Numbered from the stretch's first letter, positions 42,480-54,085 are shown. The stretch is DNA of 64,000 bases from Agapetus fuscipes (GCA_951799405.1 OX637332.1:29054832-29118831); one strand, 5' to 3'. Notes: generated by a model not told the origin, from the sequence alone. Program-made: numbers and translations.

Positions 42480-42640
42480 ACAGATAAGTGAGACTGCGAA
42501 TGAATAGAATTTACAGAGTGGAAACAAGAGAAGAGCATGCATGAAAAGAGTGATGAAATTAGATGAGATGAAAGAAGTATGCAAGGATAGAGTCAAGTGG
42601 AGGCACTTGTGTGGAGGTACTGGCCACCCCTAGAGGAATG
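42480..42640 (+). pseudogene. LINE-B ORF2 C-terminal remnant
   Basis: Frames give NKREEHAKRVMKLDEMKEV, CKDRVKWRHLCGGTGHP and stop, followed by GAATGGCGGCAGGATACAAG. It ends about 110 bp before the first RN-tre coding exon. Confidence 0.65.
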
Positions 42641-42752
42641 GCGGCAGGATACAAGGACAAGAACAAGAATCAGGCCATAGACGGTTGATTTTGGTTTTGA
42701 TTATTTAGGTTATTTGTATTGAATTTTTCAGTGCTTGATATCTACCGGCATC

Positions 42753-45700
42753 ATGAATCAAGAGGAGCTGATCAACCGATGCCGAGAAGAAAGAGAAACA
42801 ATCTTTGTGAAGTATGACCAAGGCCGAGAAGGAACTAATAATATAGATCCATGGGAAGACCCAGGATACGAGGTTTATCATTCGACAGACAGGTACATCT
42901 ATACATACTTTAAAACTATAAAATCTTAGAGGAACAATTATGTATGATTAAAAAGTCAAATGTCTCAGTCAGAATTTTTGCTCTAATCAACATGATGATA
43001 TTTGATCATATTTCATGGTTTAATATTTACTTTGCGAAGATAAATGACAGCACTTGAAACGGGAAGGAAAAATGAGTACAAAATAAATGATAGAATCGAT
43101 TTACAAAAGATATGCTTGAACTGCATAAGTTTGGTGGGAAAATAAAATGCTACATTGAATCATGCACATGATTTTATACTTAAAAAAATAGTAATGAAAT
43201 TAGTTTGTCCCTCTTAGTTGACAATATTATAAATCATCTTGAGCCGTTTTCAAATAATTTGCTGAAATCCTTATAGAAAAAAATGTTTGATTAATTCTGA
43301 TTTGATTACACCTACTGTTTACATGAATAAAGTGGGCGTAGGCTGAAATTCTAAAGTAATAATTGTATGTATTTGAATAATATTATCTTAGAGAGATAAG
43401 CTATTATTATGAAGTCTGAATACATTATGGTAATCCGTTGCTATGGTTAAATAGCTGTTTCCCTTCAACACACAAAACTCCAACAGAATTAAAGTGACAG
43501 CCATTACACACTCAACACATTTTGCCCGATTTGCCTATGTTTTTTTTTATCCGGCGCTGAAAGTCTAGTTGTGTATGGAGATGTATGAAAGCTTTCACAC
43601 AATTTGTTTGGTAATGCATAGACAACTCAGCCAGAATGCATAGTGTCTGTAAAAGCCCTGAAAGAGATGGATTTATGTACATTTTTCTATTTGTCACTCA
43701 GTAGGTTTGTTGTTTATTTCAGGTATGGGTTCATTCATGACCAGCGACTGCCTGTCAAAGTAAACTACAGCCGCGATCACAATGTCAAGATCGAGATGGA
43801 GCGAGTCAAGAAATGGATCAAGATGCTGCAGAAGTGGGAGATGGGCAACTCCAGCAAGATGGAAACCAGGATCTACAAGGGCATCCCCAACTCCCTGCGC
43901 AGCCAAGTGTGGGTGAAGCTCCTCAACATACAAGAGATCAAGATGAAGAACACGGGGGTGTACCAGCGAATGCTGACCACAGCACGACAATGGTCCACAG
44001 ACGTGCGGCAGATAGACTCCGATGTCAACAGGCAGTTCCGGGATCATGTCAATTACAGGGAGCGCTACTCCATCAAACAGAAGTCTTTATTCAATGTTTT
44101 GTGTGCATATGGCATGTACAACATGGAGGTTGGTTATTGCCAGGGTATGTCGGGGATAGCTGGAGTTCTGTTGATGTACATGGACGAAGAGGAAACCTTC
44201 TGGGCTATGCACGTGCTGCTGACCAACGAAAAGTTCAGCATGCATGGTTACTTCATGGAGGGCTTCCCGAAACTTCTGCGGTACATTGATCATCACAACA
44301 AGATTCTCACGACCCTGTTACCCAAACTGAAGAAGCACTTGGATCGTAATGGGGTTGACGCTATATTGTACTCGTTGAAGTGGTTCTTTGTTTGCTTCAT
44401 TGAGCGCCTCCCCTTCAGTCTGTGTCTGAGAGTGTGGGACATCTATTTGTTGGAAGGGGAGCGCACTCTCACGTCCATGAGTTTCACCATCCTCAAGCTG
44501 CACAAGAAAACCATCATGGGGCTCAAGGACATGGACAAGATTGTCGAGTTCCTGCAGGTAAACTACTCATTTCTCAATTTCTTATCATGCAACCTGTGTA
44601 GGTATCTATTAAAAGATATCCATCAATCGTAAATGTTAAAAACCTCACAGGACTTAGATAAGATATCAATATTTAGAATTAGCCATTGTCTTATGTACTT
44701 CCGAATACTTATATACTTATGTTTTTGAACATATACCACAAAATAGAATAAATGCATTGTCTTCTATTATTTTTTCTTGAGGTTAAACTAAGTCAGTATT
44801 TTAGCAAGTTAATTAGTTTGTAAAATACACAATTTTGTATGAGAGTACTTTCAAGACTACGTAGTATGTTTTTAGATACAGTAATACCCCGACTTACGCT
44901 ACCCCGTTTTATGTGAATTCAGAGATACACCGTTTTTCTTTTTGATCATTTTGCGCATCTGCGTGTTCGGTTTACAACAAGTTCGATCATGTTATGTGTA
45001 GAATAACGATTCAGCCTCAGATCTTGAACAAATCGATGGTATAATAGAAGAAGTGATCGATATTTGATTGACTTACGCGGTCCCACCTATCGCTTAAGTC
45101 CGGGGTATTACTGTACTATTATTTTTACCGCATGTTTTTACTTGCATATTATTTCAATTTACTTCGTGTTTTGCGATAGTAATTTGATTTTACTGTGCTA
45201 TTGGCTGCGTCACTCAGTCGGCTCCCGCTCTGCCAACCACTGCACAGTCTCCGGATTCGCCCTGCGGATGTCTATCCAGTCTTCCTGAGATCTTCCCATT
45301 TCACACTCCTCCACTCAGTGGGGTATTGTCCTTAATAATGAAGACAAGCAAGCGTAATGTTTAACAGATTCTTTAGTAATGTGTATTTTTTTACTTTTAA
45401 AATTTACTTTTCATTGTTCACAAAAACATCTATCAAACTTGCTAAAATAAATATAAATATCACATCGGTTTATAAAACAAATATTTTCCTAATTTTCTCA
45501 ATTACTTAAAGACATTTTATTTATTAAAACAAGCATTTACTTTATTTATTGCTATTTATTTGAATAAGCGTATGGAATCTTATTGTATTGGAATCAATTA
45601 CAGTTTTGGGTTAATTTTGACTATAAGATCCGTTGTATAGCTAAGTTGGTAGAGCGCTTGCGTGCAATACAAGAGGGCTAAAATTCGCTCTTCACCAAGG

Positions 45701-48700
45701 GTGTAAGGAATGATTTAGATTTTCAGGGTTTATTTAAAACCCAAAATACCTGAAAGGCTTACTTAGCCTTCACAAGAAATGAAAACCTACACCTAGGTAG
45801 CGCAGGAAAATTTCCTCTCCAAGTAGTTGGCCTAGACCTGTGAAAATAAATAGATTACACTCGCCACATGCTGCATCTTTGGGGACAATGCAGCAAGAAG
45901 TTGCACTATATGTACAGATTAGTTGCGTAGCGTTTGCATTAATTTTTAATAACCCATTTTTACTTTAAAATTCAACATTTCACAAAGTAAAATACCCAGT
46001 CTACCTGCTAATATTATTTGAGACAATCCGGGCAAAAGCTTATTTTTGCAATTTTGGAAATTGTGTCAAAATTAATCCAATCTGTATTGGCACGTGTATA
46101 ATAGGATTTCACCCATAATTATATGTATTTATCATAAGAACAGTTTTGGCGTATATTAATACAGTTGCAGGCATTTATTATTTAGTATTATAAAACTAGA
46201 TGAATTTATGAATGTAGGACTAAATGGGGTACAGGGCATTATAATCCACCTGCGAAGAGTATGCAGCGCCAGTGGTATGTTTGTCGAGGCCCAGTTACCA
46301 CACTGATATGGATTGCTGCAAAACCAAGTTGCTGTATTCTGGGAAAGGATGGAGGCCAGCAGAAATGGCATCGTGGCCAAAAAAATGGGGGTCCAAACTG
46401 TGGAAGTCTTGGGTTATAATGCTTAAATTGCCTTCATATTTTTTTTAACATATTTCATTTTGAATTATATTTGCCTTTATAGGGTGCATTTAAAAAAGTT
46501 AAAAACAGAATGTTTAATAGGGTATTAGAATTTTTTGCGGGATAGGACAGCTGTGAATTATCCTATGTCACATAGTCACGGTGTTATGGCAGAGCGAGCC
46601 AAGTGGGCTGATCTTTCTAGCGTATTTGGAATAGAACAACGCTGGTTCGATCCCCGCCTGAGTCATTTGACCATAACTTTGACCCTGGTTCAGCAGATGC
46701 TATTGGTTAATTATTAATTAATAATCCATTAAAATAAAGAATAATGAACTATTTATTGATGATATTAATACCTGCTTCTGGCCAGGCAGAATAGGTTGGT
46801 GAATTGAATTGCATTCCTCTTCACAAATCTATTTAAAAAAATAATAAAATAAGATGCTCTGGCCATCCTTAGTCAGAAATAAGGATACTGTTTGCATGCG
46901 TAGCATTAAAGCATCATCTTGCGGTATTTTTTTTTTGTGACAACCATTTGCTTTTGCTTGGTGTCATGCTAGTCAGCTGCGTCACAACAAGATAAGAATT
47001 CACGCATTTATCTATAAACTAAGTTGCAAAGATATTTTGACATTTAACCTCTGAAGCGCCAGCGATTTTCTGCCTAATCCAGCCACCCAACTCGTGGTTT
47101 TTAAAATTAAATATCTCCAAAGATATAAAACATATCTCCTGTGGGTTTTTTTGTCTCAAAAAACAGTGACATAAAGAAAAAAGATCTAGATTCTAAAAAT
47201 AGATATACCTCATTAGTATGCGTAGGCAGGAAATCCAAATACATTGCAAAAAAATAGAAGTTAATGACCCTTTTTATTTACACAAAGATTTTTTTTGAGT
47301 GTGTTAGTGTTCTTATGTCAACAAATTGTAGAATTCTGTTTTTTCAAGAGTCCGTTTTCAAGGTCAACTTAAATATTATATTTTAAATACCTACAAACAA
47401 AAATGAATACTTTGAATTTATTGGTGGATGGTTCTACCCAATAGCAGTACTAAATGCGATTTTCGATCTTATTGCTGTGTAAAAACTAAAGAAAAATGAA
47501 AAAAATCGCGATTAGTACTATGGGCCGCCAATAGGCGTTCCGGCACTGGAGGAGTTAAGGCTCATATTTAATGCACATCCAAAAGCAGTCACATGTTAGT
47601 TTGCGCTTACAAATGCTGTATGTATACTTAAAAAAGAATCAATTGACCAGTCCGTAGTCCAGTGGCAGCACTTCGGCCTCGTAAATGGAAGGTTGTGGGT
47701 TTGAATCCTGGGGGAGCTCAAAAAATTTACCATTTACATTTTCAAATTTACTGGGTTGAAAAATTCATAAAACCTTTACCAAAGACCGGTGACTAAAAGG
47801 TCCATCCAGCCTTACAGCAACTGGGTCTTGCTTGAGTATTGGCGTTTTGTAGTGTCGACCAAGCTCGTAAACACCTCTGCGGCACTACGCAAGTGTCATA
47901 GACCCTAGAGTCTCTGTAATGTAGGGAGTCTCCCGTACAGGATTTCTTATAAAAAAAAAAAATCAAACCTCACATGAACATAAACCTTGCAACTCCTGCC
48001 ACACTTTAAGTTGAAATAAGCTAAGTTTAAAAAAAAATATCTATTTTTTTCCATAAGGAATCATTCTATACACCCGTCACTCGTCATGATTGAAGTATTG
48101 TTGTTTCAGGTTAAGTTGTTCCGTGACTTTGGTTACTCGGACGACGATGCCGTTGCAGCGCTTCACCTCAACAGCCGGGACCTGAAGAAGTATCGCCTGG
48201 AGTGGGCGGGGCCGTGCCTGCCCAGCGAGCTGCCCAAGAAGCCGTTCGGCAAGTTTGTCCAGCCAGACATACAAACACAAACTGGCGTCAGGGCCAAAGA
48301 GTTCAACGAGCTTGAACTCAATTCAGCCAAGGCCGTTCAGGAGAAAGCCTCTGTTGTTCCAAGGTAATCTATCTATAATCTAAGTTGCAAAGTTGTATTG
48401 ACATTTAACCTTTTCGCTTCTGAATATTCTGGCTATATATATACCCCCAGTACGGAATACTTTTTCAAGCACATTTTTAAAACATTTATTGTTTCCTATC
48501 TTAAGTGATTGACGACACTTGTGAACAAACTATGTGCACCGTCACATGTATTAGTTATTCAAGAGCAAAAATCACAAAGGTTTAACTAATTTCACTTGCA
48601 GACTTTTGAATTGTTGAACACAGATGTCAGGGATAAGTTTATTTATTTATTTAAGAAGAATAAACGGCTATATAGCCTTTTACAACATTGCGATAAATAT

Positions 48701-51700
48701 AAATATGTAGGTACATAAGTAGGTACTGTATCTATAGGTATAAAACTAATATCTTAAAATATAACACAAATAAATGACACATAAATAATATACAAAGATG
48801 TAAATATACGATGGTTATAAAGCAATAGAACTAACAATTTAAAAATAATAACAATAAACTTTAAAAATAATAATGCAAAAACCATAAGCCAGTGTAAGCA
48901 ATTGTTGTATACAAAAATTGTTGTAATAAACAACAAATCTTCATTATTTGATCAGGGTTGTCACAACATAATATACTAAATCAGGTGTAAAATTTGCTAA
49001 AATTAATAGAATAAACAAAAGATCATTTAAAATTTCAAGGATTTTTTTATAAAAAAAAAAAAAGATTTCATACAATGCAATACAACATACAATTTACAAT
49101 GTGTTGTGCAAAGAAAGAAAGAAGATGTGAAACTAAAGGTACAAAAAAAAAAAAATGTGTTGAGATGGCTTGGGCCTGCGGAAAGAATGGATGATGAGAG
49201 ACCGACAAAATGCGGATATCTACATACTATTTTTTTTTTTTTTAAATGTATAGAATCCCGTGGAGAAAATATCAACCTCCAGCTTGTTCGCCTCTCTGGG
49301 CAGTCGCTGAAAAGGCGAGTAATACTGGTAGTTCACGGCACAGTCTGCCACATCAAAAGTATCCACGTTACGCGTGTTCCTTATTGGGACACGGAAATTA
49401 ATTTTTGATAGGAGTTGGGGTGCGTCGTTCAAGCCATTAATGAGTTTGTATAGAAAAACCATGTCAGCAGCACTTCTCCGAGCCGAGAGCGGTGCAAGTT
49501 TATACGATTCTCGGAGTTGGTTATAATTGATATCCGAGATGGGTATTCCGAGTTTGAAGTTGATAAAGCGAAGTAGTTTGTTTTGTACCTTTTCTATACT
49601 ACGTATATGTACCTGGTAGTGAGGAGACCACAACACGGAGTTATACTCCAGCAATGGCCTCACCAAACTTGTAAAAATATAAATAAAGGTGTGCACGTTA
49701 TAAAATTTTTCACACAGTCGTAAGGAAAATCCTAATGTTCTGAGTGCCCTATCCACAGTTGCCTTTATGTGTGGTACAAATGTTAATCCCGCGTCCAACA
49801 ATACTCCCAAATCTTTGATTTGCGCAACCGACATAAGCTGTGTACCATCAATCGAGTAAGGGTACACCGTGGGATTCTTAATTTTGTGGAAACGCATTAC
49901 TTGACATTTTTCTATGTTTAAAGTTAAATCATTCTTCACACACCAGTCATAAAGCACGTCAATATTTCTTTGTTCTAAGTTCTAAGTTAGATGACGTCTA
50001 TGATTGACAGCCGCACTGTATGCAAGTTTACACTTGACGCCTATGCGAGTCACCCGCATTTAAAGGGTTAAGGTTCATCTTAAATGTATTCCCACAAGCA
50101 GACACTTATAAGTTTGCACTCACACATGCCGCATGGGAACTTGAAACATAAAAATCTAAATCTCAAATTAATATAAGGCCTACAAATTTAGGTGCGTGCA
50201 TAGGGTACAGGCAAATACATTTCAGAATACATATTTCCTCCCACTCCTTTAAAATAACTCATTTGAAATTGACTGAAATGCTAACGATGGCTCCAATCCA
50301 ACTTAAATTTTGAATTTTAAATTTCAATATCAAGCTTAAATGTTTTTTTACCATATATTGCCTACCTATTAGACGCATGTGCCTGTATGGGATGCACGCC
50401 CCTGCCGAACTTCCCTGAAACAGAGATGACATTGGCAAAGTGAACCATTTTTTACACTATGGATAGTCAGCCTCACACCAACCTGTTAGTCAAGGAACTT
50501 TTACTATTACCTTATATCATTTTTACTTATTACCGGTCCGTAGTTCAGTGGTAACACTTCGGACTCTGAATGGAAGGTTGTGGGTTCGAATCCTGTCGGG
50601 GCACAAAACATATACCATTTATATTTTCAAATTTGCTCTTCGCTGGGTTGAAAAATTCATAAACCTTTACCAATGACCGGTCACCAAAGGTCCATCCAGC
50701 CTTACAGCAACTGGGTCTTGCTTGAGAATTGGCGCTTTGTAGTGACGACGACCGAGCTCGTAAAAAGGTCGATAGCTCAATTGGTAGAATGCTTGCATTC
50801 AATGCAGAGAGCAAGGGTTCGATCTCAAGGTTTACTCAGCCTTCACAAGAAATGAGAACCAGCGCCCCCGGGAGCTAGGGAACCCCCACTTCAACTGAAC
50901 GTGGTTGGTGTGAGGCCGGCCCCCTTACCCGTAAAAATAAATAGGTCCCGAATCGCCACATGCGACCCCTTCGGGGATAACGCAGGCAAGAAGTTACACT
51001 ATACATATGTGTAGCTTAGTTGCGTTTTTTTTTTTTTTTTTTAAGGTGACACTAAAGAATCATTTCATTTATTATCTTTTGTTTTTCTTTCAGAGTCAAG
51101 AAAGTGAACGATGATCAAACAACATCGCAATGTGACACACCTTCAGGTAAGGCATACCTGTGTTTGTTTTAGCCGTATTTGAATAGATAAACATTGCCAA
51201 GGAGTAATCTACAATGCAAACAACTTTTAAGTGATGAGAGTTGATGTTAAAAAATTAAAAGATAACATTAATGTGACATAATGAACTGTACCCTTAGTAC
51301 GAGTTGCAAAACTTGAGTAATGTAAAGTTTACGGCAATTATTAAAGAGTGATTTCACCCAAAATCTGCCGTTTTTGTTTGTTTGAACTTGATTTTCTTCA
51401 TCACTGTAACTCTTTTGCTAAGACCACAAAGTGTAAGAAACAAAAACGGCAGATTTTGGGAGAAATCACTCTTTAATATTTTCCGTAAACTTTACTTTTC
51501 TCAAGTTTTGCAGCAACTCGTACTAAGGGTACTGATGCAGAACTCATTAAATCAACCTTTTGGTGTTCTACAAGTTTTCTCAAAGTGAATGATTTCATTT
51601 CGTAAGAGCGGGACATTTTTAATTAAAGTGAGACTTATTTTCGGACATTGAGGAAAATGGGAAAGACAGGCTGAAACCGGGAATGTCTCACCTAAAGCAG

Positions 51701-53554
51701 GATTTATTGTCGCAAGACATAACTAATAGAGGGGTATAGTCAAATACATTTTGGGATAATTGATTTCTCTCAAAAAAAAACAGTGGAAATCAATGTGATT
51801 TGAAGCTTTTGATATTGATATTGGAGCTTTTGGTAAATTCAGTGACTCGTCAAAATTAAAAAATTCGGTTTTCTATGACAAAATGAGAAAAAAACAATTT
51901 GATATACCTCAGCCAGAACCTATTTCACAAAGCAGCAAGACATGTATCCCATACGTTTATGTAAGCGACAAAGCATTTGCGTTATCTAAGAATTTGAACC
52001 GCTAGTAATTACCGAAATTGAACCGCTAGTGTGTATAGACATGATGGCGGCCAGCCGCGATGCGAGCCGCAGCTCTCCATTCAACCGCCGCGATTCAAAT
52101 TCATGGCGGTTCTAGTGCGTACGATCACCAACGGTTGCATACTAAATTGGAAAAGTGGCAGGCCACGCGGCTAACCGCTAGTGCGTAAGGGGCATTAGGC
52201 TACTTATACCTTATGTGATTAGCTTTATTAAGCTGAAATAAACGTTTTATTATTATTATTTATTATTATTACATTTTGACATCTTTGTTGAATATATTGC
52301 TGTTCATTTCCAGCCAGCAGACAGGAGAACTCTCTTGAGGGAGCAGGATCTCGACGTTCACTAGCCGACACTTCAGTGACCTCCACAGCTGACCTCTCCA
52401 TCCTCAATTCCCTGGACACTCGCAGTAACATCTCTGAAGGATCAGGCTGTGCGGGGTGAGTGAAATCAATGCATTACAAAGTATTGTGTGTAAGTAAACC
52501 ATATAAAATAGGTTGGGATAAGGCTGACCACCTATACTGTAATTTTTTTTCACTTTGCCAATTTTATTCCTGTTTCATGGAAGGGCGACTGAGTTAAAGG
52601 GTTTTATCGATATGGTTTTTATTTTATTTGTACACATACAGCATGTGTAAGTGAAAACACTTGTGCCTGCTTGTGGACATGAATTTTGTATTTTAAATGT
52701 TAATATATCTTGGTGACTTAGATTATATAGATAGAGGTTTAGCCCTGAGTACAAAACATTGCGTAAATCTTACCTTGATTGCGTAAAAGGGAGATTTACG
52801 GAATATACTATGGCACTCTTATCAGTTGTCATACATTTTTCCGATTTACACAATTGAGGTGAGTTTATGCAATGCTATATTACTCGGGGTACTGTTTCCG
52901 AAAGTAAGCTAAATAAATTTACGAATTGCATCTTTCTTCTCAATTTTTTTATCATGGTTTCCAATTGTTTTCAGTTCCTGCACCAGCGCCTACCAGCTCA
53001 CACCGCGACGCTCTCTAGAGGACGTTTCCTGCACCGTAAAGAGTGTGCAAGACAACATCATCCAGCTCAACTCTTCATACGGTGGTCAGCGCAAGAGCGA
53101 GGAAACCCTCAAAGACGAGGCAGGAGTCTTCTTGAACAACACCATTGTAAACGGAAAAGACTCTTCCTACAAATCTAACACAGCATACATGCAAACCTCA
53201 AAGCACCTACACTCCAGTGCCCTAGATGATCTATACAGCGACAGTCCCAGAAACTCCACACCCAATCTGAGCCCCATCGAAGGACCCAGGAGGAAATTTG
53301 ACACGAGTTCCATGTGCGGAGAACAGAATTCTTACAGTTTACATAATCAATCTTCAGCTGGTCGGGGCTCATCGTTGTCGAATGATCATTACCAGATATC
53401 TGAGTGTAACGATGTGATTAGGATCAAAGTGTCGTACGATGACGAGCAAAGCCGCACACCGTACAACAAAGATGAGAATGTAATTATTTTAGAAATCCCG
53501 ATGGAAGACCCGCCGACGCCAGTCATCGAAGGCGGCGTTATAAAGTTTGAATAA
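42753..53554 (+). CDS. RN-tre: RN-tre / USP6NL-type TBC-domain Rab GTPase-activating protein, six coding exons
   Basis: The exons are 42753-42892, 43723-44557, 48110-48363, 51094-51146, 52314-52455 and 52975-53554. All borders are GT-AG and the phases agree, giving 667 residues. Seen: MNQEELINRCREERETIFVK; KYDQGREGTNNIDPWEDPGY; the TBC domain (about residues 85-310) with RIYKGIPNSLRSQVW, IDSDVNRQFRDH (arginine finger), NMEVGYCQGMSGIAGVLLMY (glutamine finger) and LKWFFVCFIERLPF with RVWDIYLLEGERTL; then LFRDFGYSDDDAVAAL. The C-terminal part is Ser/Thr/Asn-rich and probably disordered. Known of the family: GAP for Rab5-group and related Rabs in endocytic traffic and receptor internalisation. 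The protein is shorter than human USP6NL (828 aa). The ATG at 42753 is 21 bp after the acceptor and gives the conserved N-terminus. A 53-bp exon (51094-51146) is easy to miss. Confidence 0.95.
42893..43722. other. RN-tre first coding intron
   Basis: 830 bp, no shared repeats recognised. A GTG-initiated frame from 43643 reads into the exon but is only an intron extension. Confidence 0.7.
44879..45113. mobile_element. pogo/Tigger-like MITE with TA duplication
   Basis: TIRs CAGTAATACCCCGACTTACG and CTTAAGTCCGGGGTATTACTG, with TA at 44877-44878 and 45114-45115. Before the right TIR a short frame SASDLEQIDGIIEEVIDI and stop resembles the acidic C-terminus of a pogo transposase. That would make this an internal-deletion derivative. 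Confidence 0.85.
45632..45940 (+). mobile_element. SINE family 1, full-length but diverged
   Basis: TATAGCTAAGTTGGTAGAGCG (A box), AAATTCGCTC (decayed B box), TTTCAGGGTTTATTTAAAACC, CTTCACAAGAAATG and GCAAGAAGTTGCACTATATG. Confidence 0.75.
46578..46852 (+). mobile_element. SINE family 3
   Basis: GGCAGAGCGAGCCAAGTGGGC (A box), TGGTTCGATCCCCGCCTGAG (B box), CTTCTGGCCAGGCAGAATAGG and an A-rich end near 46840. Confidence 0.8.
47048..47554. mobile_element. TTAA-flanked (piggyBac-like) MITE 1
   Basis: TTAA at 47044-47047 and 47555-47558. The ends CCTCTGAAGCGCC and GGCACTGGAGGAG form short imperfect TIRs. The interrupted sequence on both sides is the LINE-A tail. Part of the interior (about 47400-47550, TGAATTTATTGGTGGATGG) recurs in the RN-tre 3' UTR at 53785-53940. 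Confidence 0.75.
47643..47960 (+). mobile_element. SINE family 2
   Basis: GACCAGTCCGTAGTCCAGTGGC (A box), GGGTTTGAATCCTG (B box), GACCGGTGACTAAAAGGTCC, CAGCCTTACAGCAACTGGG and a tail with GGGAGTCTCCCGTACAGG. Confidence 0.85.
49105..49205 (+). pseudogene. LINE-B fragment
   Basis: KKEDVKLKVQKKKN then LRWLGPAERMDDERPTK, cut at 49205 where the Jockey-like insertion begins. Confidence 0.65.
49228..49975 (-). pseudogene. Jockey/CR1-like reverse transcriptase C-terminal fragment with poly(A)
   Basis: A minus-strand open frame of about 245 codons: WCVKNDLTLNIEKCQVMRFH, IKDLGVLLDAGLTFVPHI, LGFSLRLCEKFYN, SLVRPLLEYNSVLWSPHY and IRSIEKVQNKLLRFINF. This is the thumb and C-terminal region typical of Jockey-group LINEs. 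The frame runs into a 3' poly(A) of about 15 (T run at 49230-49244) with almost no UTR. The 5' end is truncated near 49975. It has no stop within the frame, so it is a young 5'-truncated insertion. Confidence 0.85.
50190..50402. mobile_element. CAGGGGCGTGCA-type MITE inside LINE tail copy 12
   Basis: The ends TAGGTGCGTGCATAGGGTAC and GTATGGGATGCACGCCCCTG are inverted repeats. The LINE tail stops before and resumes after. The family also occurs at 54868-55525, and a half copy (CTATATGGGATGCACGCCCC) is at about 56550-56572. Confidence 0.7.
50533..50763 (+). mobile_element. SINE family 2, 3'-truncated
   Basis: ACCGGTCCGTAGTTCAGTGG (A box), GGGTTCGAATCCTGTCGGGG (B box), then the family body up to GACGACCGAGCTCGTAAAAA, where SINE 1 begins at once. 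Confidence 0.85.
50764..51028 (+). mobile_element. SINE family 1, abutting SINE 2
   Basis: GGTCGATAGCTCAATTGGTAG (A box), AGGGTTCGATCTC (B box), then CCTTCACAAGAAATGAGAACC, GGCCGGCCCCCTTACCC, CCCCTTCGGGGATAACGC and GCTTAGTTGCG, ending in a T-run at 51026-51042. It ends about 50 bp before the 53-bp RN-tre exon. Confidence 0.88.
51291..51529. mobile_element. Mariner-type MITE, copy 2
   Basis: CCCTTAGTACGAGTTGC ends with TA at 51289-51290 and 51530-51531. Nearly identical to 20339-20574; one difference is an added GCA in the right TIR (TTTTGCAGCAACTCG). Confidence 0.88.
51960..52275. repeat. GC-richer intronic repeat ending in a (TTATTA) tract
   Basis: GAACCGCTAGT and CCGCTAGTGCGTA recur with both orientations around 52010-52185. 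GCTGAAATAAACG with a TTATTATTATT tract at 52238-52268 looks like a LINE 3' end. Family not recognised. Confidence 0.5.
52508..52730 (+). repeat. LINE-A 3' tail repeat, copy 13 (diverged)
   Basis: AGGTTGGGATAAGGCTGACC to TTGGTGACTTAGATTATATAG, in the last RN-tre intron. Confidence 0.75.
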
Positions 53555-54085
53555 TTTTAGACTGAGAAATGGTTTGTAATTCCCGATACACATTAGACTA
53601 CTCTTTCAAGCTAGCAATGATGTACATGGATCATAATGAAATTTGGATCAAATGGTGCTGTTTTGTAAAAGTTATATTTGGATGGTTCACCGTGAAATTA
53701 GCTGTGTTAATTTTGTAGAAAAAATGACCAATTTCACATGCCTAAAGTTGTAAAAAGAGTCAGGGAGATTGTTAATGTTTAACCTAAACAAAAATGAATG
53801 CTTTGAGTTTATTGGTGGGTAGTTTTACCCGATAGTATTTTATACAATTTTTGATCTTATTGTCGTTTAAAAACTAAAGAAAAAAAAACGCAATTAGTAC
53901 TAACAGTGTGAATCAGCCTTCTGGCACTCGGGAGGTCAAGGGGTTTTTTTTTGACAAAATATCCATGAATTTTATCAATGTGTAGCTCCGAACATCACAG
54001 CACCGTCATTACGATCTGTGTACGTCTGTATTATGGTTTAAAAAGTAAAATAACTTAGGCGTATTGAGCCTTGAGGGTATCGAAC
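53555..54085 (+). other. RN-tre 3' UTR region with a shared repeat
   Basis: After the stop at 53552-53554 the sequence is AT-rich. From about 53785 to 53940 it matches the interior of the TTAA element at 47400-47560 (GAGTTTATTGGTGGGTAG and GGCACTCGGGAGGTCAAGG). This is either a decayed related element or a shared piece. Confidence 0.55.

Larger units (their letters stand above)
47020..48005 (-). repeat. LINE-A 3' tail repeat, copy 11, split by a TTAA element and a SINE 2
   Basis: Pieces of one minus-strand tail are at 47020-47047 (AACTAAGTTGCAAAGATATT), 47555-47642 (TTAAGGCTCATATTTAATGC to AATGCTGTATGTATAC) and 47965-48005 (AACCTCACATGAACATAAACC). They are separated by the TTAA element 47048-47554 and the SINE 2 at 47643-47960. 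Confidence 0.75.
48419..50067. mobile_element. TTAA-flanked element 2 carrying LINE debris
   Basis: TTAA at 48415-48418 and 50068-50071. The ends are CCTTTTCGCTTCTG and CGCATTTAAAGGG. LINE-tail sequence flanks both sides, so these are the element's limits. Inside are a LINE 3' end with TTTATTTATTTATTT (48637), a LINE-B scrap (49105-49205) and the Jockey-like RT fragment (49228-49975). Confidence 0.6.
48370..50495 (-). repeat. LINE-A 3' tail repeat, copy 12, beginning at an RN-tre splice donor and split twice
   Basis: Pieces at 48370-48418 (CTATAATCTAAGTTGCAAAG), 50068-50189 (TTAAGGTTCATCTTAAATG) and 50403-50495 (CCGAACTTCCCTGAAACAG to GTCAGCCTCACACCAACC). The first piece starts 6 bp after the GT of the donor that follows exon 48110-48363. 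Confidence 0.8.

Noticed and set aside
43813..44289. 158-codon plus-strand frame inside the RN-tre TBC exon
   Set aside because: Out of phase with the conserved TBC domain; shadow of real coding sequence.
44558..44632. Continuation of the TBC frame past the splice donor
   Set aside because: The residues after VEFLQ are intron translation. The donor CAG|GTAAAC joins to 48110 in phase and continues the conserved protein.
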